This document shows positions 7,317 to 14,412 of a DNA stretch of 19,053 bases, in pieces; within the stretch, counting starts at the first letter, position 1; every line of letters starts with the position of its first letter. The DNA lies in contig DGZL01000132.1 of assembly GCA_002398515.1 (NCBI GenBank), positions 39,134-58,186 on the forward strand, written 5' to 3'. Source of the stretch: Firmicutes bacterium UBA4981. Lineage in GTDB: Bacteria; Bacillota; SHA-98; UBA4971. Position numbers and translations under genes: made by a program. Under the pieces are notes generated by a model, which did not search any database, was not told the DNA's origin, and saw only the letters and a program-made list of their open reading frames with translations.

Positions 7317-7901
7317 ATGTCAAGAAAGTTCATCATATCGGTGGCACTTGCGGTTCTTGGTATCGCCTGTTTGGTCGTGGCTGTGACAGTCCTCCCGCAA
7401 CGCATCCATGAGAATGCAAGCGAGCCGGCTGATTCATCAAATCAAGTCGCCGGACGTGATGAGAAGCCTGGAATCACTGCGGAGTCCACTCATTTCGTTG
7501 GTAGATCCGAAGGTAAGAAGCGTTGGGAATTTGCGACTGACAAGGTATTGATACCTGATGAAGACGACTGGGTTGAACTAGAGGGCATTCGCGACGGAAT
7601 CTTCTATGATGAAGGTAAGGCTTGGATGTATTTTTCGGCGGAGCGGGCTCGGGCTAATATAAACACTGACAGCCTAAACCTGGAGGACGTTGTGTTTCAG
7701 TCTGCTTCAGGCGATAGCCTGTCTGCTAATACCCTGACTTGGGACAAGAGTTACGACAAGGTGATCTTAGAAGGCGATATCCGTGTAAGACAGGGTCCGG
7801 GCGCCATCCTTACGTGCGCTCGAGCAGAGTACGCTCCGGGTGATAATATCCTCGAGGCAATCGGAGAGACGATACTGGAAATAGAAATCCAAGATGACTG
7901 A
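7317..7901 (+). CDS. lptC: LptC-family LPS transport protein
   Basis: 194 residues, matching the usual LptC length (about 190). The start is the ATG at 7317, which has AGGAGGTG at 7303-7310 with 6-base spacing. An upstream in-frame start at 7221 would add 32 low-complexity residues before the membrane anchor and has no better site. Residues 5-27 are a single membrane anchor; residues about 50-190 form a beta-jellyroll with the LptC pattern of an early GITAESTHF strand, a Trp-containing strand (KRWEFATDKV), GIFYDEGKAWMYFSAERARAN, and NLEDVVFQSASGD. LptC takes LPS from LptFG at the inner membrane and passes it to LptA. The adjacent lptA-like gene follows after 38 bp. Sequence identity within this family is low, so the call rests on size, anchor, strand pattern and context. 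Confidence 0.85.
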   Translation: MSRKFIISVALAVLGIACLVVAVTVLPQRIHENASEPADSSNQVAGRDEKPGITAESTHFVGRSEGKKRWEFATDKVLIPDEDDWVELEGIRDGIFYDEGKAWMYFSAERARANINTDSLNLEDVVFQSASGDSLSANTLTWDKSYDKVILEGDIRVRQGPGAILTCARAEYAPGDNILEAIGETILEIEIQDD

Positions 7902-7939
7902 TTTTCAGGCAATACCGGGAGCAAGTGAGGGGAAGTTGA

Positions 7940-8656
7940 ATGCGTGTCGTGTCAAGATTGGGTTGCGAGACTGCGAAAGTTGCTCTTGTACTGGTGCTTC
8001 TTGCTCTTATAGTGCCTTTGGTCTTTGTGGCCGGGGCAGCCAAAGAGAAGGTGACGGTGACTGCAACAAATAAGGTTACTGTCGACCTAGATGCTGATGT
8101 CACAGTGTTTGAAGGTAACGTGAGAATTACCTACGGCGATGTTGAACTCATGGCAGAGCGAGCTGAAGTGAAAGAACGAAGAATTGCCACTCTGACAGGG
8201 AACGTGAAGCTTATCCAACCTGACGTGGTCCTTATAGGCGAAGTCTTTACCGCTTACATAAATGAGAAGAGGGTTATTGCAGAAGGCGGTGTTGTCCTTA
8301 CTAAGGAGGAAACCAGGGCAGGAGAGGGGCCGGGTAGCCTTTCGGAACGGGAAACAGATACGGTTACAGTTATGTGTGACAAGATGGAGCTTTCTACGAA
8401 GACCAGGGGATTCAAAGCAGAAGGCAACGTTCAGGTTGCGCGGGGCTCATCTTTTGCCGAGGCGGATCAGGCTACATATGTAGAAAGTGAAAAAGTTGTG
8501 GTGCTAAGTGGAAATGTGGCAGCGGAAGGCAAGAACGGTGAGAACATAAAGTGCGGTAAATTGATCTTTAGAACGGACAGGGATTACATGGAAGCAGAGA
8601 CGGAAGTCGTGTTTGAGTTTGATATTGATGAGGACGGTGACGATTCCCCGGACTAG
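7940..8656 (+). CDS. lptA: LptA/OstA-like periplasmic LPS bridge protein
   Basis: 238 residues, slightly longer than E. coli LptA (185). ATG at 7940 with GTGAGGGGAAG just upstream. Residues about 11-34 are a signal peptide ending AGA-A. The rest shows repeated strand motifs of the OstA/LptA jellyroll: FEGNVRITYGDVELMAERA (57-75), LTGNVKLIQPD, AEGGVVL, AEGNVQVARGSSFAEADQATY (160-180) and LSGNVAAEG. These correspond to successive beta turns on which LPS acyl chains slide. It should link LptC to the N-terminal domain of LptD across the periplasm. The C-terminus is strongly acidic (FEFDIDEDGDDSPD). Two cysteines, C146 and C205, lie in the mature part. A 5-bp stem-loop, CGGAC-TAGA-GTCCG, overlaps the stop codon. 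Confidence 0.87.
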   Translation: MRVVSRLGCETAKVALVLVLLALIVPLVFVAGAAKEKVTVTATNKVTVDLDADVTVFEGNVRITYGDVELMAERAEVKERRIATLTGNVKLIQPDVVLIGEVFTAYINEKRVIAEGGVVLTKEETRAGEGPGSLSERETDTVTVMCDKMELSTKTRGFKAEGNVQVARGSSFAEADQATYVESEKVVVLSGNVAAEGKNGENIKCGKLIFRTDRDYMEAETEVVFEFDIDEDGDDSPD

Positions 8657-8702
8657 AGTCCGAGACTTCTCGATTCATCCTGCCGGCTGCTTGAAGACTA
8701 TG

Positions 8703-8754
8703 CTTGCCTCTATGAGAGAAACAAGGCAAGACACAAAGGCAAACAGTAGAGGCA
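8703..8754 (+). other. Competing hairpins downstream of the lptA-like gene
   Basis: TGCCTCTA (8705-8712) is perfectly complementary to TAGAGGCA (8747-8754), while the overlapping CTTGCCT (8703-8709) is complementary to AGGCAAG (8724-8730). The two pairings exclude each other. There is no U-run. They lie at the 3' end of the lptC-lptA message and just before a new promoter; a role as 3' stabiliser or weak terminator is possible but not shown. Confidence 0.35.
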
Positions 8755-8785
8755 GGATTTGCATGGCCACCTCTAGCAGGGATTA

Positions 8786-8794
8786 TGCTATAAT
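8786..8794 (+). promoter_or_regulatory. Extended -10 promoter for the ABC pair (and perhaps the lpx genes)
   Basis: TGCTATAAT is a perfect extended -10 element (TGn plus TATAAT). No good -35 lies at 17 bases; TTGCAT at 8759-8764 is too far away (24 bases). Extended -10 promoters can work without a -35. Transcription would start near 8801, giving a leader of about 70 bases before the GTG at 8871. I see no other convincing promoter before lpxC, so this may drive the whole downstream array. Confidence 0.55.
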
Positions 8795-8870
8795 TGGCAT
8801 GGTATTAGCGAAATAATGCCTGTGGTGATCCATCCTGGCTATTTCGAAACAGGATACGGGAGGCGGCTGT

Positions 8871-11375
8871 GTGCGGGAGTTGATGAAGGAGGGGTTCGCG
8901 CGGGATCTCCTTGTTGTAATAGCCCTTACTGTGCTCTTAGGCGCCTCTGTGACAAGCGGTGTAGCCTACGCAGTCAACGCATACCTTGCCCAACAGGTTA
9001 CGGGGGTCTTGGGTGACTTAGGTGAATACGACATTATTCTCCATGTACGTGAAGAGTCTTGTGACGCCGCAAGAGCTGAGATTCAAAAAGTAATCTCATC
9101 CGGCTTCAAAGAAGCGCACATAAAGGAAGGCCCTGTGGTTTTAGGGAAGAGCAACTTCTTTGTCGCCCTTCCGGATCAGCTCCGGAGCCGGCCTGGCCTT
9201 GAAAACCTTGCAAAACTCCTGGGCGAAGTCCCCGGAGCAAGCGGGGTGACATTCATTATTGAGCCCAGGCTCACTTTAACCGGAATTGAGTCAGGCGCTT
9301 TCTATTTTCTCCTAAACCAGGCTGAAGAAATCAAAGGGGTCAGATTCTGCTTTCGTGACGGAGGCAGGATCGCAGTTGTACTGGAGCCTGACGCTGACAT
9401 AAGGCAGGTATCAAATGCTCTTACCGCCTTAGTTGAAAGATACCGAGTTATTGAAGTCAGGTTCCCTATCGGGCGTGAAATGGAAGACAGAGTGGCTTCA
9501 GGCGAGGCCTATGCAGACAAGTTGACTCAAGGGGCGGGAGCAAGCTTTGCCCGGGATATCACGCGCCGCGGCGGGAATTCGGATTTGGCAGATCTTTCCG
9601 CTACATTAGCCGAAATGAAAAGGTTCCTTCGGCATTACGCGGCTTACGCAAACATTTCCATTACCGGTGATACCCCGCTTAAGGCCGGCGACACTGTCCT
9701 ATTATTGCCTGACGACACACCGTCTCCCACACAGACTTCACCTGCATCAGAAGAGTCCTCAGAGGACTTAGCTGAAGGCCTGTTGGTCCTCGTTGACCAA
9801 GTCAAAGGGAATACAGCTCGGGGCATGGTAACCCAGGGAGATACAGACGAAATCTCAGAATCTAAGCTTCTTGCGTTCTCAACTGATCGCGATAATAAGG
9901 CGAAAGACCCCATCGGAACCGCCATTGTGATAAGTGAGAGCAAGAAGATAGGGTACGCCGTGGATGAAAGCATTCGTCTCCTCTATGAGCTTGAGGAGTT
10001 CAGAGGGAATGCTTACCTGGCTGCAGTCAATACCTTGGATATATTGGGCATGTACGATGAGACGGTAGGCAATTTGATAGGTGTCCAGAGGGCTTTGGAA
10101 AGCGCAATGGAGTCTCTCGGGAAGAGTCCTGACGGCACTGTCGGGTGGCGAGAGGCAGCTGCCATAGAGAAAGCGATAAGTGACGCTATGAGTGTTGTGG
10201 ATTCACTGGAATCCGCTGTCCGGGAAATGGACACCTTCGAAGTGCAGGCAAAACAGGTGGCTGCGATATTGTCGTCAAGAGAAGATGAGTTCCGGGAAGA
10301 AGTGGAATCCTACGGTGAAATGTCCCCTGAGCTTCAAGAGAAAATGTACATGGTCAGATATCTCCTGGACTTGGTAGGCATTCAAGCCTTGGAAAGGGCG
10401 AAGGCAATCGATGACTTTGTGGAAGACGCAGGTCCTATTACTTCTCAGTTAGCAGCATGGAAATCAACCCTCGAGAGTCTCTTCCAAAGGATGTCAGGGA
10501 TTCGAGTCGTGTTAACCACAGGTCAAGCAGGTCAGGTCGTGTCTGAGATGATGGACGCCACCAACAGCGTACTTGTCCAGGCCCAGGCAATGGACATTCC
10601 CAGCATGGAAGATGCTGTCAGTGAGGCTGCAAAGAACCTTGAAGCTGTCAAGGCAATTGACACAGAGGCGATAATCCGCGAACTTCAGCAGGTGAAAGAA
10701 TCGTTGCCGGATCTTCGTGACGACGAAGTCGGAAGGTCCATTCGCCTGATTGACCGCTACATAGGCGGTGAAGTAATCCCCGGTGACAGTCTCCAAATTC
10801 TCGTGGATGCCAAGACAGACTTGAACAAGTCAAAGGCCTTGGCAAAAGAGATGTTTGGGAAAGAGGTCAGTGTATACACGAGTCCTGCCGGGCTGTTGGA
10901 ACCCGGGGTAAGGAGCGAGGTGTACAGGGTCCTCCGCGAGGCGCAGGCTTCAGTGGCAGCCATTGTCTCAGTTATCGTGACCTTCCTCGCGCTTATTCTG
11001 GATCATGCTGCTATTGTCAGCACAATGAGAGAATTCAAGAAGCGAGGCTTGGGCCTGGCCTATTCCATGGTAGTCGGTGCAGTAATCCTTACTTTGCAGT
11101 TTGCCATTACAGGGGCGAGAATTCCCTATATTAGTCTCTGGCATGTGGCGGTATTCGGTGCCTTGATAGGCCTTGCGGTGGCAAGCCAATCCAACAAGAT
11201 CAGCCCTCTGCCGAGTGATGAGGTGACTGCCGGGATAGCTATGGGTCTGACATACACACAGATAATGCGTGAGATTGTGGCGCCTTCCTCAAGACCCGGC
11301 CTACTGACCTTCATGAACAGGCCGAAGACTATGTTTGGGAGGAAGGGAGGGAATTGCCGTGTCCCCGGTTCTTGA
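8871..11375 (+). CDS. Large ABC-type membrane protein with ~650-residue extracytoplasmic domain (unrecognised family)
   Basis: 834 residues from a GTG start with GGGAGG at 8858-8863 (7-base spacing). Membrane segments: about 13-40, then 692-713, 730-748 and 755-772, with a short cytoplasmic start and a ~60-residue cytoplasmic tail. That one-plus-three layout with a large outside loop resembles MacB/FtsX (type VII) permeases. The outside part has a mixed N-terminal half (41-280), a Ser/Thr/Pro-rich linker (283-300), and a long, mostly helical, Glu/Ala/Gln-rich stretch (about 360-690) likely to form coiled coils. The tail at 792-809 reads GLTYTQIMREIVAPSSRP, which follows the EAA-loop pattern of importer permeases. 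The next gene, overlapping by 17 bases, encodes an ABC ATPase, so the two probably form one transporter. Its location between lpt and lpx genes suggests an envelope role; the substrate and direction are unknown. It is not LptF/G, LolC/E or MlaE as far as I can see. Confidence 0.7.
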   Translation: MRELMKEGFARDLLVVIALTVLLGASVTSGVAYAVNAYLAQQVTGVLGDLGEYDIILHVREESCDAARAEIQKVISSGFKEAHIKEGPVVLGKSNFFVALPDQLRSRPGLENLAKLLGEVPGASGVTFIIEPRLTLTGIESGAFYFLLNQAEEIKGVRFCFRDGGRIAVVLEPDADIRQVSNALTALVERYRVIEVRFPIGREMEDRVASGEAYADKLTQGAGASFARDITRRGGNSDLADLSATLAEMKRFLRHYAAYANISITGDTPLKAGDTVLLLPDDTPSPTQTSPASEESSEDLAEGLLVLVDQVKGNTARGMVTQGDTDEISESKLLAFSTDRDNKAKDPIGTAIVISESKKIGYAVDESIRLLYELEEFRGNAYLAAVNTLDILGMYDETVGNLIGVQRALESAMESLGKSPDGTVGWREAAAIEKAISDAMSVVDSLESAVREMDTFEVQAKQVAAILSSREDEFREEVESYGEMSPELQEKMYMVRYLLDLVGIQALERAKAIDDFVEDAGPITSQLAAWKSTLESLFQRMSGIRVVLTTGQAGQVVSEMMDATNSVLVQAQAMDIPSMEDAVSEAAKNLEAVKAIDTEAIIRELQQVKESLPDLRDDEVGRSIRLIDRYIGGEVIPGDSLQILVDAKTDLNKSKALAKEMFGKEVSVYTSPAGLLEPGVRSEVYRVLREAQASVAAIVSVIVTFLALILDHAAIVSTMREFKKRGLGLAYSMVVGAVILTLQFAITGARIPYISLWHVAVFGALIGLAVASQSNKISPLPSDEVTAGIAMGLTYTQIMREIVAPSSRPGLLTFMNRPKTMFGRKGGNCRVPGS

Positions 11376-12099
11376 GGTTGAAGGCCTTGCGAAGAGCTAT
11401 GGAAAGAATCAAGCCCTGTCAGGGATTGACCTTCAAGTTATGCCCGGTGATACGGTGGTGGTCACAGGCCCTTCCGGATGCGGTAAATCCACCTTCCTAC
11501 GATGCATTGTCAGGTTGATAAACCCTGACTCAGGAAAGATTATTGTAACAGGGGAGGATGTAACGAATCTACCCTATTCAGACCTGCTGGATGTCCGCAG
11601 GCGTATAGGTTTCGTTTTTCAACGCTCCAATCTTATTCAAAGGCTCACAGCCTTAGAGAACGTGGCTCTTCCTCTGTTAGCTGCTGACGTAACCCGTGAT
11701 GATGCCAAGCGCAGGGCGCTTAAGGTCTTAGCACGCGTGGGGCTTATCGGGAATGAGGTCTATAGGAGGCCTTGTGAGTTGTCAGGTGGTGAGTGCCAGC
11801 GTGTAGCGATAGCCAGGGCTTTGGCGCCTGAGCCGGCTCTGATGCTTTGGGACGAGCCTACCGCTTCCCTCGACCCTATCCTTGTCCAGGAAGTCCTGGA
11901 TGTTATGGAAAGCCTGGTCAAGACAGGTGAGACCGCTATGGTCATAGTCACCCATGAGATGAAATTCGCTCTTCGTGCTGCGGACTGGCTTATTCTCCTT
12001 AATCAAGGTAAAATAGCAGAACAAGGCGTGCCTGTCCAGGTGTTCAACAGCCCCGAGTCTGGGCTGGGCGCAAGGTACAGTCGTCTGCTCGATTTATAG
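11359..12099 (+). CDS. ABC transporter ATPase, GlnQ/amino-acid-importer-like
   Basis: 246 residues from the GTG at 11359, which has GGGAGGGA at 11345-11352 placed 6-8 bases before it; an upstream in-frame TTG at 11335 is less likely. All ATPase motifs are intact: Walker A GPSGCGKST (37-45), Q-loop Gln88, signature LSGGE (141-145), Walker B LMLWDEP with catalytic Glu166, D-loop SLDP and switch His199. THEMKFALRAADW and the following GKIAEQG, NSPES segment are characteristic of polar amino-acid importer ATPases (GlnQ/HisP). LptB-specific sequence is absent. It overlaps the large membrane protein gene by 17 bases, implying translational coupling and a shared complex. No amino-acid permease or binding protein is nearby. 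The family assignment is firm; the cargo is not known. Confidence 0.9.
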   Translation: MSPVLEVEGLAKSYGKNQALSGIDLQVMPGDTVVVTGPSGCGKSTFLRCIVRLINPDSGKIIVTGEDVTNLPYSDLLDVRRRIGFVFQRSNLIQRLTALENVALPLLAADVTRDDAKRRALKVLARVGLIGNEVYRRPCELSGGECQRVAIARALAPEPALMLWDEPTASLDPILVQEVLDVMESLVKTGETAMVIVTHEMKFALRAADWLILLNQGKIAEQGVPVQVFNSPESGLGARYSRLLDL

Positions 12100-12234
12100 G
12101 TCTGTGGTTGCAGGGCGCAGCTCGAAAGCGGAGAGTCCAAGGGTGCTTAGAGTCGTGAAGGGAAAACTACACCAACGTAGAAATAGTTAGAGATTAACGG
12201 GACAAGAAGTGAAATCAGAGGTAGATTCCGGGCA

Positions 12235-13104
12235 TTGAGTAGAACAGGGTCGAATTGGCAAACTACCATATCCAAACCGGTATCCTACGAAGGGCCGGGG
12301 CTCCACACCGGTAAGCCGGCCCGGGTTACACTGTTGCCTGCTTCGCCCGGCCTGGGAGTCTGTTTCGAGAGGTGGGATCTCTCGGAACCTCAGACTGTGC
12401 CGGCTGTTCCGGGTAACATCGGAGGTTCGCGGCGCGCTACTGACCTAGAGTGCAACGGGATCGCTGTTCGCACTGTAGAGCATATTATGGCAGCGATTCT
12501 TTGGTCAGACGTAGACAATATCATAGTCAGGTTAGAAGGTGAGGAGTTGCCTCTGGGAGACGGGAGCGCCCTTACTTATGTGCACCTTCTACAGCAGGCA
12601 GGTCTTTGTGACCTCCATGCGCGACGATGCGAAGCAAGCGTTATCCGTCCTGTGTGGACTTCTCAAGGTGACAGGCACCTGATAGCTTTACCTTACGAAA
12701 GGACTCGGGTGACTTTCTTGTTTCTCCGCAAAGGCCCCAATTCGGAATCGGGGTATTTGGGTTCTGAGTATTTCGATATTGAAGTGACTCCGAAAACGTT
12801 CAGAGAAGAGATAGCTCCTGCCAGAACCATAGGGTTCCAGTGGGAGATCCGGACCATACGGGAACAAGGACTTGCCCTTGGGGCCACTCTCCGGCAAGCA
12901 GTAATTGTCGGCGAGAACGGATACGTAGGCCCAACCAGGTTTCCCGATGAGGCATGCCGGCACAAAGCATTGGATCTATTGGGGGATATTGCTATACTTG
13001 GACGGATCCGAGGACATTTTATTGGTATAGGCTCCGGGCATTCCATGAACCAAGAACTTACCAGACTTATTGCCCGCGACTGGAAAGTCAAGAGAGGGGT
13101 ATAG
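12235..13104 (+). CDS. lpxC: UDP-3-O-acyl-N-acetylglucosamine deacetylase LpxC
   Basis: 289 residues. LpxC removes the acetyl group from UDP-3-O-acyl-GlcNAc, the committed step of lipid A synthesis, using zinc. Zinc ligands are present: His83 in TVEHIMAA, and His243 and Asp247 in RHKALD. The catalytic Glu82 and a conserved His269 in GSGHSMNQEL are also there. PLGDGSALTYV is another family motif. The start is a TTG at 12235 with GAGGT at 12218-12222, a 12-base spacing that should be weak; no in-frame ATG lies upstream before the stop at 12187, and the next conserved sequence (ISKPVSYEGPGLHTG) begins at residue 12. Weak initiation would keep levels of this rate-setting enzyme low. There is no fused FabZ domain; fabZ is separate and follows after 7 bases. 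Confidence 0.95.
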   Translation: MSRTGSNWQTTISKPVSYEGPGLHTGKPARVTLLPASPGLGVCFERWDLSEPQTVPAVPGNIGGSRRATDLECNGIAVRTVEHIMAAILWSDVDNIIVRLEGEELPLGDGSALTYVHLLQQAGLCDLHARRCEASVIRPVWTSQGDRHLIALPYERTRVTFLFLRKGPNSESGYLGSEYFDIEVTPKTFREEIAPARTIGFQWEIRTIREQGLALGATLRQAVIVGENGYVGPTRFPDEACRHKALDLLGDIAILGRIRGHFIGIGSGHSMNQELTRLIARDWKVKRGV

Positions 13105-13111
13105 ACTAAAA

Positions 13112-13552
13112 GTGATGATTGGAATGGAAGAAATCCAAAAGGTGCTGCCTCATAGGTACCCATTTCTCTTGGTGGACAGGATTATTGACATAGAACCCGG
13201 CAAGCGTGTTGTCGGTATCAAAAACGTCAGTTGTAATGAGCCGTTTTTTCAAGGGCATTTCCCGGGCAATCCAATAATGCCCGGGGTGTTGATTATTGAA
13301 TCTATGGCTCAGGTAGGAGCGTACGCTGCTCTAAACTACCCTGAAGTCAAGGACAAAATTGCGTTCCTTACCTCAGTGGACAGGGCCCGATTCAGACATC
13401 CGGTGGTTCCAGGGGACAGGCTGAGAATTGAGGTCGAACTGATTCGAATGCGCGGTAACTTTGGGAGACTTGGGTGTTCCGCTTATGTTGAGGGCAAGTT
13501 AGTGGCAGATGCGGAGCTTACGTTTGCCTTAGTAGATAGAGGAGAGCAGTAG
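13112..13552 (+). CDS. fabZ: 3-hydroxyacyl-[acyl-carrier-protein] dehydratase FabZ
   Basis: 146 residues from GTG 13112; the next codon, ATG 13115, is an equally possible start. GAGGGG at 13094-13099 is the likely ribosome binding site, slightly far from both. Family motifs: the N-terminal LPHRYPFLLVDRI, and the hot-dog catalytic pair, His in FFQGHFPGNPIMPG and Glu in LIIESMAQ. FabZ dehydrates 3-hydroxyacyl-ACP in fatty acid elongation and competes with LpxA for 3-hydroxyacyl-ACP, which is why it often sits beside lpxC and lpxA. The gene lies 7 bases after lpxC and 1 base-step before a tiny ORF that leads into lpxA. Confidence 0.95.
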   Translation: MMIGMEEIQKVLPHRYPFLLVDRIIDIEPGKRVVGIKNVSCNEPFFQGHFPGNPIMPGVLIIESMAQVGAYAALNYPEVKDKIAFLTSVDRARFRHPVVPGDRLRIEVELIRMRGNFGRLGCSAYVEGKLVADAELTFALVDRGEQ

Positions 13553-13597
13553 ATGTGTGAACAAATGGGATCATCCTGTTGGGAGGCGTGTAAATGA
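13553..13597 (+). CDS. Possible 14-codon coupled small ORF between fabZ and lpxA
   Basis: ATG at 13553 follows the fabZ stop directly, with AGAGGAGAG at 13538-13545 at good spacing. It encodes MCEQMGSSCWEACK and ends at a TGA that overlaps the lpxA start (ATGA). Cysteines fall at 2, 9 and 13. Perfect packing between two genes and a good ribosome binding site argue for translation, perhaps to couple lpxA to fabZ; but lpxA has its own GGGAGGCG site, and an ORF this short can arise by chance. No function is claimed. Confidence 0.35.
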   Translation: MCEQMGSSCWEACK

Positions 13598-14412
13598 AAG
13601 CCACTGAGACTCGCAGCTTTCGTGTGAGAAAGATTCATGCTACAGCAGTCGTTCACCCTGGTGCGGTTATCGGGCCCAATGTTACCATAGGCCCGTATTG
13701 TGTCATAGGTGAAGACGTTGTAATCGGAGACTGCACTAGACTAGGCAGCCATGTCGTGATTGACGGGCCTACGACTATCGGACGAAACTGTAGCTTTTCA
13801 TCTGGGGCCATGATAGGTGTTGAGCCGCAGGATCTCAAGTATAACGGGGAGAAGACGCCTCTTATAATCGGGGACAACAATGTTTTTCGTGAGTTTGTCA
13901 CTGTAAGCAGAGGGACTGCCGGAGGCAGAGGCGAAACGCGCATAGGCAATGACAATTACATAATGTCATACGGACACATCGCACACGACTGCATAATAGG
14001 CAGCAATGCCACCATTACAGGCGGTGCAGCTCTTGCAGGCCACTGTATAGTTGACGATTATGCGATAATCGGCGGTCTTGCAGGTGTCCATCAATTCGTC
14101 AAAATCGGCAAAATGGCAATGATCGGCGGAATGGCCAAGGTGGCGCGGGACGTGCCTCCTTATATGTTGGTAGACGGTAATCCGGCTCATGTCATAGGTG
14201 TTAACATAGTCGGTATGCGCAGGCACGGGACACCCCAAGAGGTCCGCGAAGCTATGAAACGAGCTTACAGAATCCTTTACGACTCCGGCCTTACTCTGGC
14301 AAAAGCCATCGGAAAGATTGAAAGTGAGTTGTCAGGGTCAACAGAGATGGAAGTATTCGTAGAGTTTCTGAAGGGCACGACCAGGGGCATTATCGGAGGA
14401 AGGCTTCCTTGA
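13594..14412 (+). CDS. lpxA: Acyl-ACP:UDP-N-acetylglucosamine O-acyltransferase LpxA
   Basis: 272 residues, the usual size. LpxA transfers a 3-hydroxyacyl chain from ACP to UDP-GlcNAc, the first lipid A step. Residues about 14-190 form hexapeptide repeats of a left-handed beta helix (IHATAVVHPGAVIGPNVTIG and similar). The motif YGHIAHDC holds His128 and the catalytic His131. GVHQFVKIG (164-172) and ARDVPPYMLVDGNPA are family hallmarks, and the C-terminal ~70 residues are helical. Gly179 corresponds to E. coli Gly173, the acyl-length ruler residue. ATG at 13594 with GGGAGGCG 5-7 bases upstream. Confidence 0.96.
   Translation: MKATETRSFRVRKIHATAVVHPGAVIGPNVTIGPYCVIGEDVVIGDCTRLGSHVVIDGPTTIGRNCSFSSGAMIGVEPQDLKYNGEKTPLIIGDNNVFREFVTVSRGTAGGRGETRIGNDNYIMSYGHIAHDCIIGSNATITGGAALAGHCIVDDYAIIGGLAGVHQFVKIGKMAMIGGMAKVARDVPPYMLVDGNPAHVIGVNIVGMRRHGTPQEVREAMKRAYRILYDSGLTLAKAIGKIESELSGSTEMEVFVEFLKGTTRGIIGGRLP

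Noticed and set aside
11359..12099. Amino-acid importer ATPase serving a GlnP/HisM-type permease
   Set aside because: No such permease or binding protein is nearby, and the gene overlaps the large membrane protein gene, its more likely partner.
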